Shown here piece after piece: positions 49,410 to 60,326 of a DNA stretch of 64,000 nucleotides. Source of the DNA: Cryptomeria japonica (lineage: Eukaryota > Streptophyta > Pinopsida > Cupressales > Cupressaceae). The stretch's first letter is position 1; each line of letters begins with the position of its first letter. The position numbers were made by a program, and so were the translations under genes. The stretch lies in the NCBI RefSeq assembly GCF_030272615.1, contig NC_081415.1:507609373-507673372 (forward strand). Direction: 5' to 3'. The notes beneath the pieces are model-generated. The model did no database searches, had not been told where the DNA came from, and saw only the letters and a program-made list of their open reading frames with translations.

Positions 49410-49721
49410 TCATGATGCATTACTTTCCTTTAACCATGATTCTGATACTTCTTGCCAGTATTTTTTGATAAATTCTATCCTCTCACTGTAAGTATCTTCT
49501 TCTGGATAATAAGCCATTGGATCTGTTAAAAGTGGCTGTGGCAGATTTAAAACACCCTCAAGAATGGCATGAAGACAATATGATGCATAAGTGACATGAT
49601 AACCACCTTCCTGTACCACAAGAAGGCATCCACCACTAAACTGATCAGCTTGCTGACGCATTATTTGACCAATTCTTCTATAACCACTCATCGTCAAGCA
49701 TTGCCTTCCGTTAGGATCAAA
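49410..49721 (-). CDS. HDA8: Histone deacetylase (HDA8-like), last exon
   Basis: An uninterrupted 104-codon exon including the stop. On the minus strand it follows an intron end, ttttctatccctgcag, and starts FDPNGRQCLTMSGYRR. It continues through GGCLLVVQEGGYHVTYASYC, LEGVLNLPQPLL and DPMAYYPEED, and ends KESNAS. In zinc-dependent histone deacetylases the Asp of the DPNG segment is a zinc ligand and the Tyr of GGY is the catalytic tyrosine; both are present. The wording resembles plant class II HDA8. Such enzymes remove acetyl groups from lysines of histones or other proteins. Upstream exons, which should lie at higher coordinates, were not recognised before the copia element at 54571. It is therefore either the end of a gene with a very long intron or a detached fragment. 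Confidence 0.75.
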   Translation of the reverse strand, partial: FDPNGRQCLTMSGYRRIGQIMRQQADQFSGGCLLVVQEGGYHVTYASYCLHAILEGVLNLPQPLLTDPMAYYPEEDTYSERIEFIKKYWQEVSESWLKESNAS

Positions 49722-51090
49722 CTGCAGGGATAGAAAAAATAATCAACTCTCAAACCAAAAAGTATGCAATACCCATGCAATTTAAGATTACAGTAAACAA
49801 AATAATAAATTTACTCTGCAGTGCATAGAGATCAGAACAATTGAGTAATATATCACCATCCACTGAAAATAGAAAATGATTTTCAGGATTAACATACACA
49901 TGTAGTCTTCAGTATGCTTTTCTCATTTCTATACCTGCTGCAAGTTTCAAGAATAACATGCAAATGTTATCTTCTGCAAAGCCCAAGAACAAAGTCCACC
50001 TTGTTGTTAGAACACATGCATTAATTGGATTTTGCATCAATCTCTTTCAGTTTGTTAATTATTCTTCCAAGCGAAATTTTCCTTAATGCAACAATCCAGG
50101 GTTCCATAAGAATCCTTTCTTGTCCAAACCCTTTAGCTCTTTCTAGTTAGTTTGAAGACCTGAACAGAGGCTGCAATTTGATAGCATACTAGTTATTCCA
50201 AATATTTCTGACGGGCTACTACTTTTTCTTCACATTTCATTGTTTTCTGTTTCAGATACAGCTTGCAAATATTTTTCAATACAATGGTACCTGAAGCACA
50301 ATGCTGCAAAGTAAGAGTCTACCAAATTATGAGGGCTCTCTACCCTGCACCAATTTTTAAGGGCTAAAGAAGATATATACCAGCCCCCAGCTATTTATTC
50401 CTGACATTGCAAATCACTTGATCTGCAATTCAGAAATTGAGAATTGTAGCTTGTGGTGCCTGAAAAACTAGATGTTTGATATTTCTTTGTTCCTCTTCAT
50501 CTGAAGATGCCCCTCTAACACAGCACCCTCAAGACTATTTGTAATTTTTTCTCTTTGGGCCCAAATTGATTGGATAAAAAAAAATCTGATCAACTTTTCT
50601 TCCTACAAATGTTTCGGAAGATTTTTTTCTATATTATTGGTTCATTCTACAAATCTCCCAGATCCCGGTCTAGTTTATGACCCAGTCCATTGAAGATCTC
50701 GACAGGGCACTGCTTTGGGTCTTGGGTTCAACCAGGTATGCCCATGATGAACCTGGGGCCCAACAGCCGCATCTAGTGAACCAGCAGGAAACCTATGAAC
50801 TTTTAAATTTTTTACCTTTTTTTGCTTTTTGATCTCATAGGTTGACCAGTCAACCTGAAAAGCTAACCATAACCCTTAAATTGGACCTAAAAACAACTTA
50901 AAACACAAGAGAAACACATTTACCTCATTTTGAAAACAAAACACACAAACCAAATACACTTGCTGAACTTTCATTTATGCTTGTCATTGCACATAAATAG
51001 CTGAAGCTTGACCATTTAAGGTTCCAATGAAGTAGAATTTGCTTTATATACTCTACCTGGTTCCTATTGGGAGAAACTACTCACTATCAA
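49722..51090. other. Probable intron or intergenic DNA, nothing coding recognised
   Basis: If the deacetylase exon belongs to a live gene, this is its last intron on the minus strand. I searched by eye for the exon expected to carry the VGQDSSA-type block and did not find it here. Confidence 0.5.
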
Positions 51091-51091
51091 A

Positions 51092-51870
51092 ATGAAAGAC
51101 GAGATTATTGATATTTCTACACATCTACAAGAGCCCATTCATTGCCAAGGAGATTGTGGAGGAAAATTGGAGGATTTGAGGTATATTTTTTTGGTTTTTT
51201 CTCTTCATTTTTTTCTTTCTATAAACAAACTCTCTTGTTTTATATATTTTTTTCATTTGATTGGAATGTGTTGTTTTCCAAACTTGTTGCCATTGGGATT
51301 ACAATGGCTGCTAGTTATAGCTTCATGGACCAATCCCACTTCAAAATAAACCGAAAATCACTCTTGTAAAAGTCATCATTTGGCAAATAAAGGATCTCAA
51401 TCAAGGAAGCCCCCTCTTTCCCCATCTCTTAGTGTTCCTTTAGTTGTGGTAGAGAGCCAACAACTTTGTCCACACAAGAAGAGCCCACTACACATAAAAA
51501 ATCAAAAGGGCTATTGGAAAAGACATTTCAAAATGGAATCCCAAGAGATTGTCAATCAACACAATGCAAGATGTGTTGATGCAAATGGTTTGTCTTTCAA
51601 CATTGCTCAATCACCACATTAGCAAGAAATGATGAAAAAATTAATAAGTACCAAAAGGGTACAAGGGCCTACGTTTTGAAAAGGTGCACAACACCTTACT
51701 AGCAAAGGAGGTGAAATTTGTAGAAGATTCATTGCAGACCATTGTGGATTCATGGATCAAGATAGGGGTGTCCATTGTTTCTAATGGATGGAAGGATGTT
51801 AAAAATTGGCCATTGGTCAATGTGATTGAAATGTTCCCTAAAGGGGCAATTATTTAGAAGTCATGAATTG
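51092..51870 (+). pseudogene. hAT-like transposase remnant (DUF659)
   Basis: The frame at 51380-51622 ends RCVDANGLSFNIAQSPH, followed in other frames by EMMKKINKYQKGTRAYVLKR and, at about 51759-51850, IGVSIVSNGWKDVKNWPLVN with EMFPKGAI. This matches the start of the plant DUF659 region found in hAT-type transposases (a domesticable DNA-binding transposase family). The upstream part, including a possible BED finger region at 51092-51180, is poorly preserved. Stops, frameshifts and lack of the C-terminal dimerisation domain show it is dead. No terminal inverted repeats were found. Confidence 0.6.
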
Positions 51871-52589
51871 TGAGGGGTAGGTGAAGGATGCACAATTTAT
51901 TGTTGACATGCTCATATGAACTATAAGAAATGAAATTGAAATAACATAAAATAAAGAACTTGAAACATAACAAATTAAATTTTTGTTTGCCAGTCTCATT
52001 GTAAACCTTAGATCGAGCTTGCTTTGTCAACTTGCTTGTTAGAAATGTGGATACAACTCAACAACATAACACTGTATTTGGTTGATAGTTGATTTTGACA
52101 AAGTTGATTTGCATAAAGACTGATTGTATGAAAATAAATTAAATAATGAAGGAATAAGGGTACTTATAAATTTATTGATGAAAAATCAAATGGATGGATG
52201 AAGATAAGATCAAAGACATAAATTAACTTGATTGACAGTGGAGTCAACTCAATTGAAATTAGAAATTTACCATTTCAAACTTGTGAGAGGATAATAATGA
52301 AATTTTTCATTTAATAAATAGATAAATGAAAGGATTAAGTTTCCATTTGAAGATGAAGTCAACTAGTGAGGGAAAAAAATTCTATTTCAAGGATGAAGTT
52401 AACTCGTGAGATGAAAAATGGAAATTTTGTTTATTTATTAAAAGTAGATAAGTAGCTCTCATAAATTAAATAATTAAATATTATTTAATTAATGGATAAA
52501 TGGAAAATAGTAATTAATTAATAATGATAAATTAATGTCATAAATACCCGTTAATGGGTTTCAAAGGGTTAAACCTTATCAGCAGTTAG
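51870..52589. other. Intergenic stretch, nothing recognised
   Basis: AT-rich. It has recurring phrases such as 'gatgaagt(c/t)aactagtgag' at 52350-52410, but no gene or element border was found. Confidence 0.5.
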
Positions 52590-53055
52590 AGAGAGATAAC
52601 AATTGGCGACCACCAAATGTGGGGTGGATCAAAAAAAATTTTGACGGTGTTGCTCGTGGCAATCCTGGACCATCAAGTGCGGGTTGCATTGCGAAGGATA
52701 GCAGGGGGATAGTGGTGCCCAAATGCAAGCAAAGGTTAGGTATGGGTTCTAATAACGAAGCCGAAGCTAAAGCTTTTGGCAGTCCAATTGGCAAATAGAC
52801 TAGGTGTGGAGAATTTACACCTGGATGGTGACTCTCAGGCTATAATACACGCCATCATCAAAGGAGAAGCCTAGAGCTATAAAATTGACAAGGAGATAAA
52901 ATGTATAAGAAGCCTTCTAGCATCTTTTAGAAATTTTGAAGTAACTCATGTACTGAGAGAAAGCAATTAGGATGTCGATTCTTGTGCCATCCAAGCTTTC
53001 GACTTACAAGTTGGCGATGTCAATGTTCAAATCTTCAACCCAACGGCATAAGGTT
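52590..53055 (+). pseudogene. Plant LINE-type RNase H remnant
   Basis: The frame reads WRPPNVGWIKKNFDGVARGN, then AGCIAKDSRGI and GSNNEAEAKA. It then shifts by one base (an extra t in 'gctttt' near 52770) to LAVQLANRLGVENLHLDGDS and later THVLRESN and DVDSCA. All four acidic positions of the RVT_3-type RNase H (D in FDG, E in NNEAE, D in DGDS, D in DVDS) are still present. It is better preserved than the copy at 27.6 kb. Upstream reverse transcriptase was not found, so it is a 3' fragment of a non-LTR element or a similar RNase H-like domain. Confidence 0.75.
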
Positions 53056-53064
53056 GGGCTGTTT

Positions 53065-53170
53065 GAAGTGAGTTTGGGAGTGAATAGTCATTAGTAAAGG
53101 TGGCATGTTATAAACTTGGGAGCCCTGAGGTGAGTTGGGGGTGAGTAGTCATTAGAAAAAAGGTGGCGTG
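53065..53170. repeat. Tandem duplication after the RNase H remnant
   Basis: Two copies of a roughly 55-60 bp segment, 'gtgagttt(g)ggagtgaatagtcattag' and its variant 'gtgagttgggggtgagtagt', each followed by an A run and 'aggtggc'. This may be the 3' tail of the non-LTR element. Confidence 0.6.
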
Positions 53171-53420
53171 GTACGGGAGATGTGGCAAGATCAACAAATT
53201 TGTATACACCTCCTAGTCTATTGCCTAAAGCAATCATTTATCATATTTCACATCATAAACAATGATATCTATTTCACCAAAAATGAATTAGAACATTAGG
53301 AACTCTTGTAATCAGGCTACAAGAAAATAATTTTTTGTTCAATCCAGGAACATACCTAGCATTTTCTACTAAAAGTTTGATGTCATTTTGAGTACAATTC
53401 TCACATCACCCATCCCTTCA

Positions 53421-53436
53421 ACAATATGTGACTTGT
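53421..53436. repeat. SINE target duplication, left
   Basis: acaatatgtgacttgt precedes the SINE-like insertion. The same 16-mer with one change (acaatgtgtgacttgt) follows it at 54003-54018. Confidence 0.85.
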
Positions 53437-54002
53437 CGGGGTTGACCCCGCAGTGTAACAGTAGTTGCAAGAGCAATGTTAACACTGCTTCCTTGGTTCG
53501 AATCCCTGGACCAATGCTTGGTGGAAGACAGTTGACAGTGGACAGAGGATGGAGGTTGGAGGTGGAGACAACATGATGAAGGATGCTGCATGCAATGGAG
53601 GAGATGGTTGGCATGGTAGGAGGCATGGACGAGCAAAAAGGTAGAGGATGAAGGCTAGAAGATGAAGATGGAAGGCAATAAATAGACGCCACGTAAAGGC
53701 ACACAGAAGACAAACAAAATAATAGAGGTGTTAAGGCCTCAAAACTGAAGGAAAGACATGGCCAATGATCAGAGAGAGAGGATGATGCTTAGAGGGATGC
53801 TATACGAAGGAGGTGGAGAAGGTCAAACTGTGAAGGAGGAGGAGGAATCGGTGGTAGCAGAGGAGGAGGAGGAGAAGACGGATGTGAAAAGAGAAGAACA
53901 AGGAGGAAGGAGGAAATTATCGAGGATGAGGTCCCCTAGTTGTGGCCTCACCTGGAGCTAGCGCCAGGCTAAAAATCCTAGTACTTCACCAATAAAAAAA
54001 AA
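53437..54002 (+). mobile_element. SINE-like retroposon
   Basis: A 566-bp insertion flanked by a 16-bp near-perfect target duplication and ending in an A-rich tail (aataaaaaaaaaac). The head is tRNA-like: 'gtgtaacagtagttgcaaga' at 53454 in the A-box position and ggttcgaatcc at 53495-53505, a good B box, as in plant tRNA-derived SINEs transcribed by RNA polymerase III. The body (53520-53945) is purine-rich and unusually long for a plant SINE. It may be a composite or include transduced sequence. Frames inside it (53369-53713 minus, 53758-53961 plus) are not genes. Confidence 0.8.
53495..53505 (+). promoter_or_regulatory. RNA polymerase III B box
   Basis: ggttcgaatcc matches the tRNA-type internal promoter B box exactly in its core and sits about 40 bases after a weaker A-box-like segment. 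Confidence 0.75.
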
Positions 54003-54179
54003 ACAATGTGTGACTTGTTGTCATCAAGTGATACAAAATCTCTGTGAATATAATCAGCAATAAATCTGACATACCAATCCTTTCAAAACATGAAATGTCT
54101 AGAGTGCCTAAATCAAAAAACTAGCAACTACTTTTGTCATTGCTATAAGAGCTATCAATGCAAACTCCTCAACAATAGC

Positions 54180-54570
54180 CATCACATTAGCTTCATTCTA
54201 TGGCTTGTGGGATAGATTATATTGTCTTTTCCTTCAATATTTTTTACAATAGAAGCATTGTACCTTTCTTCATCATTGTGAAGTGGAAGGAGAACCATAG
54301 TTTATACCTTAAACCTATGCAACAAGTGCACTATCTAAACTCCGCCCAAAAAAATTCACTCATTTGTTCTTATTAACATTCCTTCTACAAAAAATACGAA
54401 TTGACCTTGACATTTTGCCAATAGTTTCAAAGACTCCACAAAAGTCTCAAATGAGGGCAACAAATTATTGATGGTCAGAGCAACCATATCTTCCTCATCC
54501 AATAGTTTGTTAACTATGAAAAGTTGATCCGCAAAATCTTTAAGTCTTCAAAGATGCTCCGACACAAACT
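54180..54570 (-). pseudogene. Copia Gag remnant (second family)
   Basis: On the minus strand from 54570 the frame reads LKDFADQLFIVNKLLDEEDM, then VALTINNLLPSFETFVESL and a trailing FVEGMLI block to about 54350. The spacing of 'DEEDMV', 'LLPSFETFVESL' and the trailing Leu-rich part fits the middle of a copia Gag (UBN2-type). The complete element at 54571-59832 is inserted right at its 5' edge. The upstream half of this Gag is not visible beyond 59832. Confidence 0.5.
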
Positions 54571-55280
54571 TGTAAATGTTATTGCAATTTCCAATTTAAT
54601 GAACAAGTTATATGTAAGATGGTGTATTTAAGATTTTGGTATTATGACTGTGACAATAATATTGTTGTCTTTCTTTTGCTGCAGGTATGGAGGATGAACA
54701 TGTATCAATTTCAATGTCATCCCCTTTCTTTTGAATGATGCATATATAGTAAGGTAGTCACAATCAAGTGGCACCTTGATCGGACATGTCTTAGACATGT
54801 CCGACCAAGATGTCACTTGGTCGTGACTCTTACAAATGTCAACCGATCCACTCGGTGTCTATGATAACTAATCGATGCCATTGTAAATGATAACAGATCG
54901 ATATAAACACACCCGATAATGAATCGGTATCAAAGCAAACAAGCCCAATAACTAATACCATTACATATACTATCGGGTTAATACCCCAATAGTATATTAA
55001 TGCCGATTCATAAATGAATCGACATTAATATGCTATCGGGTTACTAGCCCGATAGCATTTAGATCGACGCTTAACTATGTTAAGCAAGTCGTCGATCTAA
55101 TCCATCTTTATCCAATGTCAATATCATAATCATGATCAATGTTACAGTCTGATAAACATATTCAGTTCGGAAAGTATAAATCAGATAATCTAATAGCGTA
55201 GATGAGTAAACCAAAACAGAATAGAAAAGATTAACGGGTTAGGAAAGTCTTATCTTGCAGAAGATACTAATGCATTAACA
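54571..55280 (-). repeat. 3' LTR of the copia element
   Basis: Plus-strand ends TGTAAATG and GCATTAACA. It is 63 bases longer than the 5' LTR because of an extra segment around 54960-55030, where 'ctatcgggtta' occurs twice. Notable palindromes: 'cggacatgtc' with its complement at 54778-54802, and a 27-base hairpin at 55031-55057 with arms tgctatcggg/cccgatagca. Confidence 0.9.
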
Positions 55281-55290
55281 CTCCCTCTTA
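55281..55290 (-). promoter_or_regulatory. Polypurine tract of the copia element
   Basis: The minus strand reads taagagggag directly before the 3' LTR start TGTTAATGC. Confidence 0.8.
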
Positions 55291-55820
55291 GATTTGGAAC
55301 CTGCATCACATTTCTTTTCCATAATGTCAGTCTCCAAGAATATATATCATCTATACATATGATATGAAGTACCATCAAGACATAAGATACAAATATAAAA
55401 CATCACTCTAAGTATGTGACATAGAGTATCACCTAACCATGTGATATAAAAGATTCATCATTTCATTATGACAAGATATCACCTGAACACGTGATATCAG
55501 TATTGCCTAAACACGCAATACTAAGGATAAACATATGAGGATGGTTAGATTCTCATCTTATCCAGGTTGTGATATGTGCACAAACATTTTATACAAATGT
55601 TTTATCACAACTCCATCATGGCATATCCATGACACACCAGAGATCCAACATGATAACTAGTTTAGAGAATCATAAGATCGTCACCTTATGATGTCTGCAT
55701 ACAAGTGTTCATAATCTGAGAGATCGTCACCTCTTAGATATGAACACAGGGGGTGAAACCCGGAATGTCTCAACATGACAAAAGAAGTTTACACATTAAA
55801 CATCTTATTTACAAAGCAGA
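55291..55820 (-). other. 3' untranslated region of the copia element
   Basis: No frame of note. It contains recurring phrases such as 'gatatcacctgaacacgtga' at 55474-55505 and related 'tatcac(c/t)taa' variants. Confidence 0.6.
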
Positions 55821-58800
55821 TTACCTTTCTATCATACCTAAACCTTTTCTGAAGTGATCAACCTTCACTCTGAAAAGTGGTTTGGTTAGAATATCTGCAG
55901 TCTGATCTCCTGTACTAACATATTCCAATTTGATCACATTTTTGTCTACCATGTCTCGTACATAATGGTATGGAATCTCAATATGCTTAGATCTGTCATG
56001 AAATACTGGATTTATAGAAAGCTTTATGTAGCTCTGGTTGTCATAGTGGATGACAGTGGGTTTCATGGGTTCACCAAATAGTCCCACAAACAACTTCCTA
56101 AGCGATATTGCCTCTCGAGCAGCCATGGAAGCTGCAATGTACTCGGCCTCGATGGAACTCTGTGCTACAGAAGATTGTTTTCTGTTGATCCAAGAAATCA
56201 TGGCTGATCCTAAACTGAAGCAACATCCTGAAGTGCTTTTCCTGTCAGTCACACTCCCAGCCCAATCTGAGTCTGTAAATCCGTGTAGGTCTAGATTGAC
56301 TTTCTCATATTTGAGACCAAGGTTTAGAGTACCTTGTAAGTATCTCATAATGTGTTTCACTGCAATCAAGTGGATTTCCTTAGACTCACACATAAACTGA
56401 CTTAAGGCATTGACCGCATAACAGATATCTGGCTACAGGTGCAAAGGTTTCTTCATAATCTATTCCTTCCCTTTGAGAGAACCCTCTAGCTACAAATCTG
56501 GCCTTGTGCTTTTCAATACTGCCATCTGCAGCATGTTTGAGTTTAAAAAGCCATTTAGATGAAACAACAGATTTCTTAGTAGGCCTAGGAACGATCTCCC
56601 AAACATCATTCTTCATAATGGACTGATACTCTTCAGACATGGCATCCTTCCATACTTAATTTAAGTCCATCTGATACATTGTTTGGTTCAGCTTTAGAGA
56701 GATCATTCATAAGAGCAACATAGCTAGTGAATTTATTAGGTCTTTTGCTTTCCCTGAAGGTTCCTGAAGGAGCAGCAAACTTCTGAGCTTCTACTACAGT
56801 CTTGGTGGCCCATAGAGGTCTTTTCTTGAGGTTTTCTCTAGGTAGGATTGGAGTTTCACCTATAGTTTCCTCAAGATTCTCCCTCTGAAGATCAGGAGTA
56901 GGATCTTCTTCTATGTTAGGAGTGGGGATATAGATTTCAAGCTCTATTGTACTTAGGGCTCTTTTGAAGGCTAAATCTTCTTCAAAGATGACATCCCTAC
57001 TAAGTTCAATATTTCTCTGACCATGTATATATATTCTATAGGCCTTGGATGTTTCACTATATCCTACAAGTATTCCCCTTTTTCCAGAAGGTTCTAGTTT
57101 TAGTCTTTTCTCTTTAGGTACATGTATATAGACAGGACACCCAAATATCCTAAGGTGGTTGATATATGGTTTTAGTTTGGTAAATACTTCTTCAGGAGTT
57201 ATCTTCAAGATGTGAGTGAGGACATCTGTTTTGTATATACACAGCAGTGTTAGTTGCTTCTGCCCAAAGATTGATATTTAGATTCTGATCAAGAATCATG
57301 GCTTTGGCAGCTTCTACAATTGTCCTATTTTTCCTCTCAGCTACCCCATTTTGTTGAGGATTATAAGGTATTGTTAGCTCCCTCTTAATCCCTGAGTTTT
57401 TACAAAAATCTTTAAATAATTCTGAAGTGTATTCCCCCCCATTATCAGTCCTTAGGATTTTAATTTTATTTCCTGAGTAGTTCTCCGTCAGTGATTTAAA
57501 CTCTTTAAACCTACTAAGGATCTCTTATGATTCTTTACACTTCAGAAAGTAGATCCAAGTTTTCCTAGAGTAGTCATCAACAAATATTACATAATACAAA
57601 CATCCTCCTAGAGAGGGAACAGACATTGGTCCACATACATCAGAATGAACTAACTCTAAAACTTTGCTTGTCTTCCTAGTACTATTATGGAAGGCACCCT
57701 TGATATTTTTACCTAGGGCACATCCCTTGCATGCCTCTGAATGATATTGCTGCAACTTAGGTAAACCTGTGACAAGGTTTCCCATAGATGATAAAGCTCT
57801 ATGATTCAGGTGGCCTAGTCTTCTATGCCAAACCTCATTTGCATTTGTTGCTTCATGAATTAGGGCTAGGTTGGGCTCTGTGCACAGCTCATACAAATAG
57901 CCTTGTCTTTGACCAATGACTTTAGCTTTCTTGATGGAAGAATTTCTTGGCCAAGCCAACACCTTGTTCTCCATGAAGGTTACTCTGTATCCGTTATCTT
58001 CTAGGGCTGATATGGAGACTAGATTTCTCTTGATGCTGGGGACATATAGTACTCCTTCGAGTTGCAATGATATGCCTGTCTTCAATTTGATGGTGCAGGA
58101 ACCAATTCCTCTAACTGGATGTGAGGAATCATCTCCGATGGTTACTTCCTCATCATTATCCTCTGTCATGGAGTTTAACACTTCTCTAAACCCTGTAATG
58201 TGTCTGGATGAGGCACTGTCGATCACCCAAGAGTTAGACTTATTTGATGCATGCCTTGTAAGTGTTGAGTAGAGGACATAGTTCTGGGATTCTTCTCTTT
58301 TAGATTTTCCTGCTCTGGCAAATGTGGCTTGTTTGGCTCTCTCTAGACATTTTGCAACAAAGTGCCCGAACTTATCGCACCTATAGCATTGAATATGTGA
58401 TAGGTCTCTCTTTGAAGTGTTCTTGCCTTGATGACCCTTCCTCTTCCTAAATTGCTTCTTCTTGGTTGTCTTATTTGTGTTAGTATTTAGAACTTGAAGG
58501 TCTTCGTCTATGTTCTTTTGTTTTATTCCCATCTTATTCAATCTTGATTCTTCTTGGAGACAATCGTCCCTTAATCTTTCAAACTTAGGATACTTGGACC
58601 TTGCACTGATGCCTTGGACGAATGTACTCCATCCACTAGGCAACCCATCTAGAGCAATGAGTGTTAACTCTTTGCTTTGGATCTCGTAATCCAGAGTTGC
58701 TAGTTCATCTCTTAGAATTGATATCCGCATAAAGTAGGCGTTGATTATCTCCCCCTTGTTCATGGTGATATGATTTATTTCTCGTTTTAATGCCAGAGTT

Positions 58801-59099
58801 CGACTTGCATTTGATATCTCAAATGTGCTTTCGAGTTCTTTGAACATTTTATAGGCTGTCTGATGTTTTCTTATGATGGGCATTATGTTGCTTCTCACCC
58901 CATCAACTATTATTTTTATGGCCTTTTCATTTCTCTCAATCCATGTTGTTTTGTCAGGTTCATTTTCAGGTTGGCCATTTTTAGTTTGAACAAATAAATC
59001 CACTTTGTTCTCCTTTAAGATCATCTAGATTCTGAACTTCCAGGCTGAAAAATCATCGCCACCTCCGAGTCTGTCTTTGAATCTGATAGCGCTGGCCAT
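55821..59099 (-). pseudogene. Copia polyprotein (Gag, protease, integrase, RT stub, RNase H), broken
   Basis: Start at ATG 59099-59097 (MASAIRFKDRLGGGDDFSAW). An in-frame TAG at 59027-59025 follows 24 codons later. Gag then runs to the knuckle CYRCDKFGHFVAKC (about 58390-58345). The protease site is WVIDSASSRHIT (about 58235; DSAS where DSGA is usual). Pre-integrase block: WHRRLGHLN then C-X2-C within CKGCALGKN. Integrase: HSDVCGP, FVDDYSRKTW, a stop at about 57525, RTDNGGEY and QNGVAERKNRT, which supply the D-D-E residues. A frameshift near 57205 leads to FGCPVYIHVPKEKR. Reverse transcriptase stops after EETFAPVAR and jumps to [13 protein letters not shown] (junction 56427-56431), removing the YVDD core. 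RNase H includes SSIEAEYIAAS and ends GLGMIER. Confidence 0.9.
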
Positions 59100-59171
59100 T
59101 GGAGAAATGTGATGTAGTATATTGTTCTTAAATTATTCACAAAAATTGAATAGCCTCAAGTTCAATCAACT

Positions 59172-59184
59172 TGGCTCTGATACC
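59172..59184 (-). promoter_or_regulatory. Primer binding site (initiator tRNA-Met)
   Basis: The minus strand reads GGTATCAGAGCCA one base inside the 5' LTR, the same primer choice as the element at 43582-47825. Confidence 0.9.
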
Positions 59185-59185
59185 G

Positions 59186-59832
59186 TGTAAATATTATTGC
59201 AATTTCCAATTTAATGAACAAGTTATATGCAAGATGGTGTATTTAAGATTTTGGTATTATGATTGTGACAATAATATTGTTATCTTTCTTTTGCTGCAGG
59301 TATGGAGGATGAACATGTATCGATTTCAATGTCATCCCCTTTCTTTTGAATGATGCATATATAGTAAGGTAGTCACAATCAAGTGGCACCTTGATCGGAC
59401 ATGTTCTTTAGACATGTCCAACCAAGATGTCACTTGGTCGTGACTCTTACAAATGTCAACCGATCCACTCGGTGTCTGATAACTAATCGGTGCCATTGTA
59501 AATGATAAGAGATCGATATAAACACACTCGATAATGAATCGGTATCAAAGCAAACAAGCCCGATAACTAATAGCATTACATATGCTATCGGGTTACTAGC
59601 CCGATAGCATTTAGATCGACGCTTAACTATGTTAAGCAAGTCGTCGATCTAATCCATCTTTATCCAATGTCAATATCATAATCATGATCAATGTTACAGT
59701 CTGATAAACATATTCAGTTCGGAAAGCATAAATCAGATAATCTAATAGCATAGATGAGTAAACCAAAACAGAATAGAGAAGATTAACGGGTTAGGAAAGT
59801 CTTATCTTGCAAAAGCTACTAATGTATTACCA
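59186..59832 (-). repeat. 5' LTR of the copia element
   Basis: 647-bp counterpart of the 3' LTR, ending ttacca where the other ends ttaaca. It keeps one tgctatcggg/cccgatagca hairpin (59583-59609) and lacks the second half of the doubled region. Confidence 0.9.
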
Positions 59833-59853
59833 AAACCCACCCTCATTCAATTT

Positions 59854-60326
59854 TGTTGGTGTAAATAATTATTCATCATGGATATTATTACACTTTACTT
59901 AAGTTTACTTAGGTACATGCATTTCATAGTAGTTTAGGTATGAGACACTTGGGTGTTTGTGCCACATTGGGATTGTGTGTGTAGGAGAATTTCCACCTTT
60001 TATGGTGTTGATCTTGTTGTTACACTCCACATTCAGTGGGTGATCCACCTCATGTGAACTATTATATTGTTTCTCCTACCTACCCACACCTATTTCCTAC
60101 CTACCCTTGTTTCTTATTGAGCCACATGTCATGTTTGTGTGCTCACATATCCATATAGCCTTGCCTATATAAGGAGGCTCATATTCATTGTATGTAAGAA
60201 ATGAATGTTTAATGATCCAGTTGATCATATTTTTCATCTTGATAGAATACAGTTTATTTCTATCATCTATTTTGTTCTCTCTTATTTGTGTTTTCCATTG
60301 CCTCTTGATCTTGGCAAAATCTCACA
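59854..60326 (+). repeat. LTR of the Gag-Pro family, plus orientation
   Basis: A 473-bp copy of the 494-bp LTR family, starting tgttggtgtaaataatta and ending ctcaca. It is followed at once by the primer site TGGTATCAGAG at 60327. A second primer site (60364-60376) lies 37 bases on, after a 'catgtctcaca' duplication. Confidence 0.9.

Larger units (their letters stand above)
54571..59832 (-). mobile_element. Copia LTR retrotransposon with reverse transcriptase deletion
   Basis: A 5262-bp minus-strand element. LTRs are 54571-55280 (710 bp, 3') and 59186-59832 (647 bp, 5'). Primer site is GGTATCAGAGCCA, polypurine tract taagagggag. Flanking 5-mers are aaact and aaacc (4 of 5 match), a likely target duplication. 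The polyprotein carries Gag, protease, integrase, a stub of reverse transcriptase and RNase H in the copia order, but is broken in several places and lacks the reverse transcriptase core. It is dead as an autonomous element. Confidence 0.9.

Noticed and set aside
50640-50790. tRNA or SINE from 'gggttcaacc' phrase
   Set aside because: A B-box-like string only. No A box, no cloverleaf, no A tail and no target duplication.
53369-53713. Minus-strand frame of 114 codons rich in Ser/Pro/Cys
   Set aside because: Lies across the SINE-like head and body and shows no domain.
57916-58272. Plus-strand frame of 118 codons
   Set aside because: Antisense shadow of the copia Gag/protease/integrase frame, as is 56050-56400 opposite RNase H.
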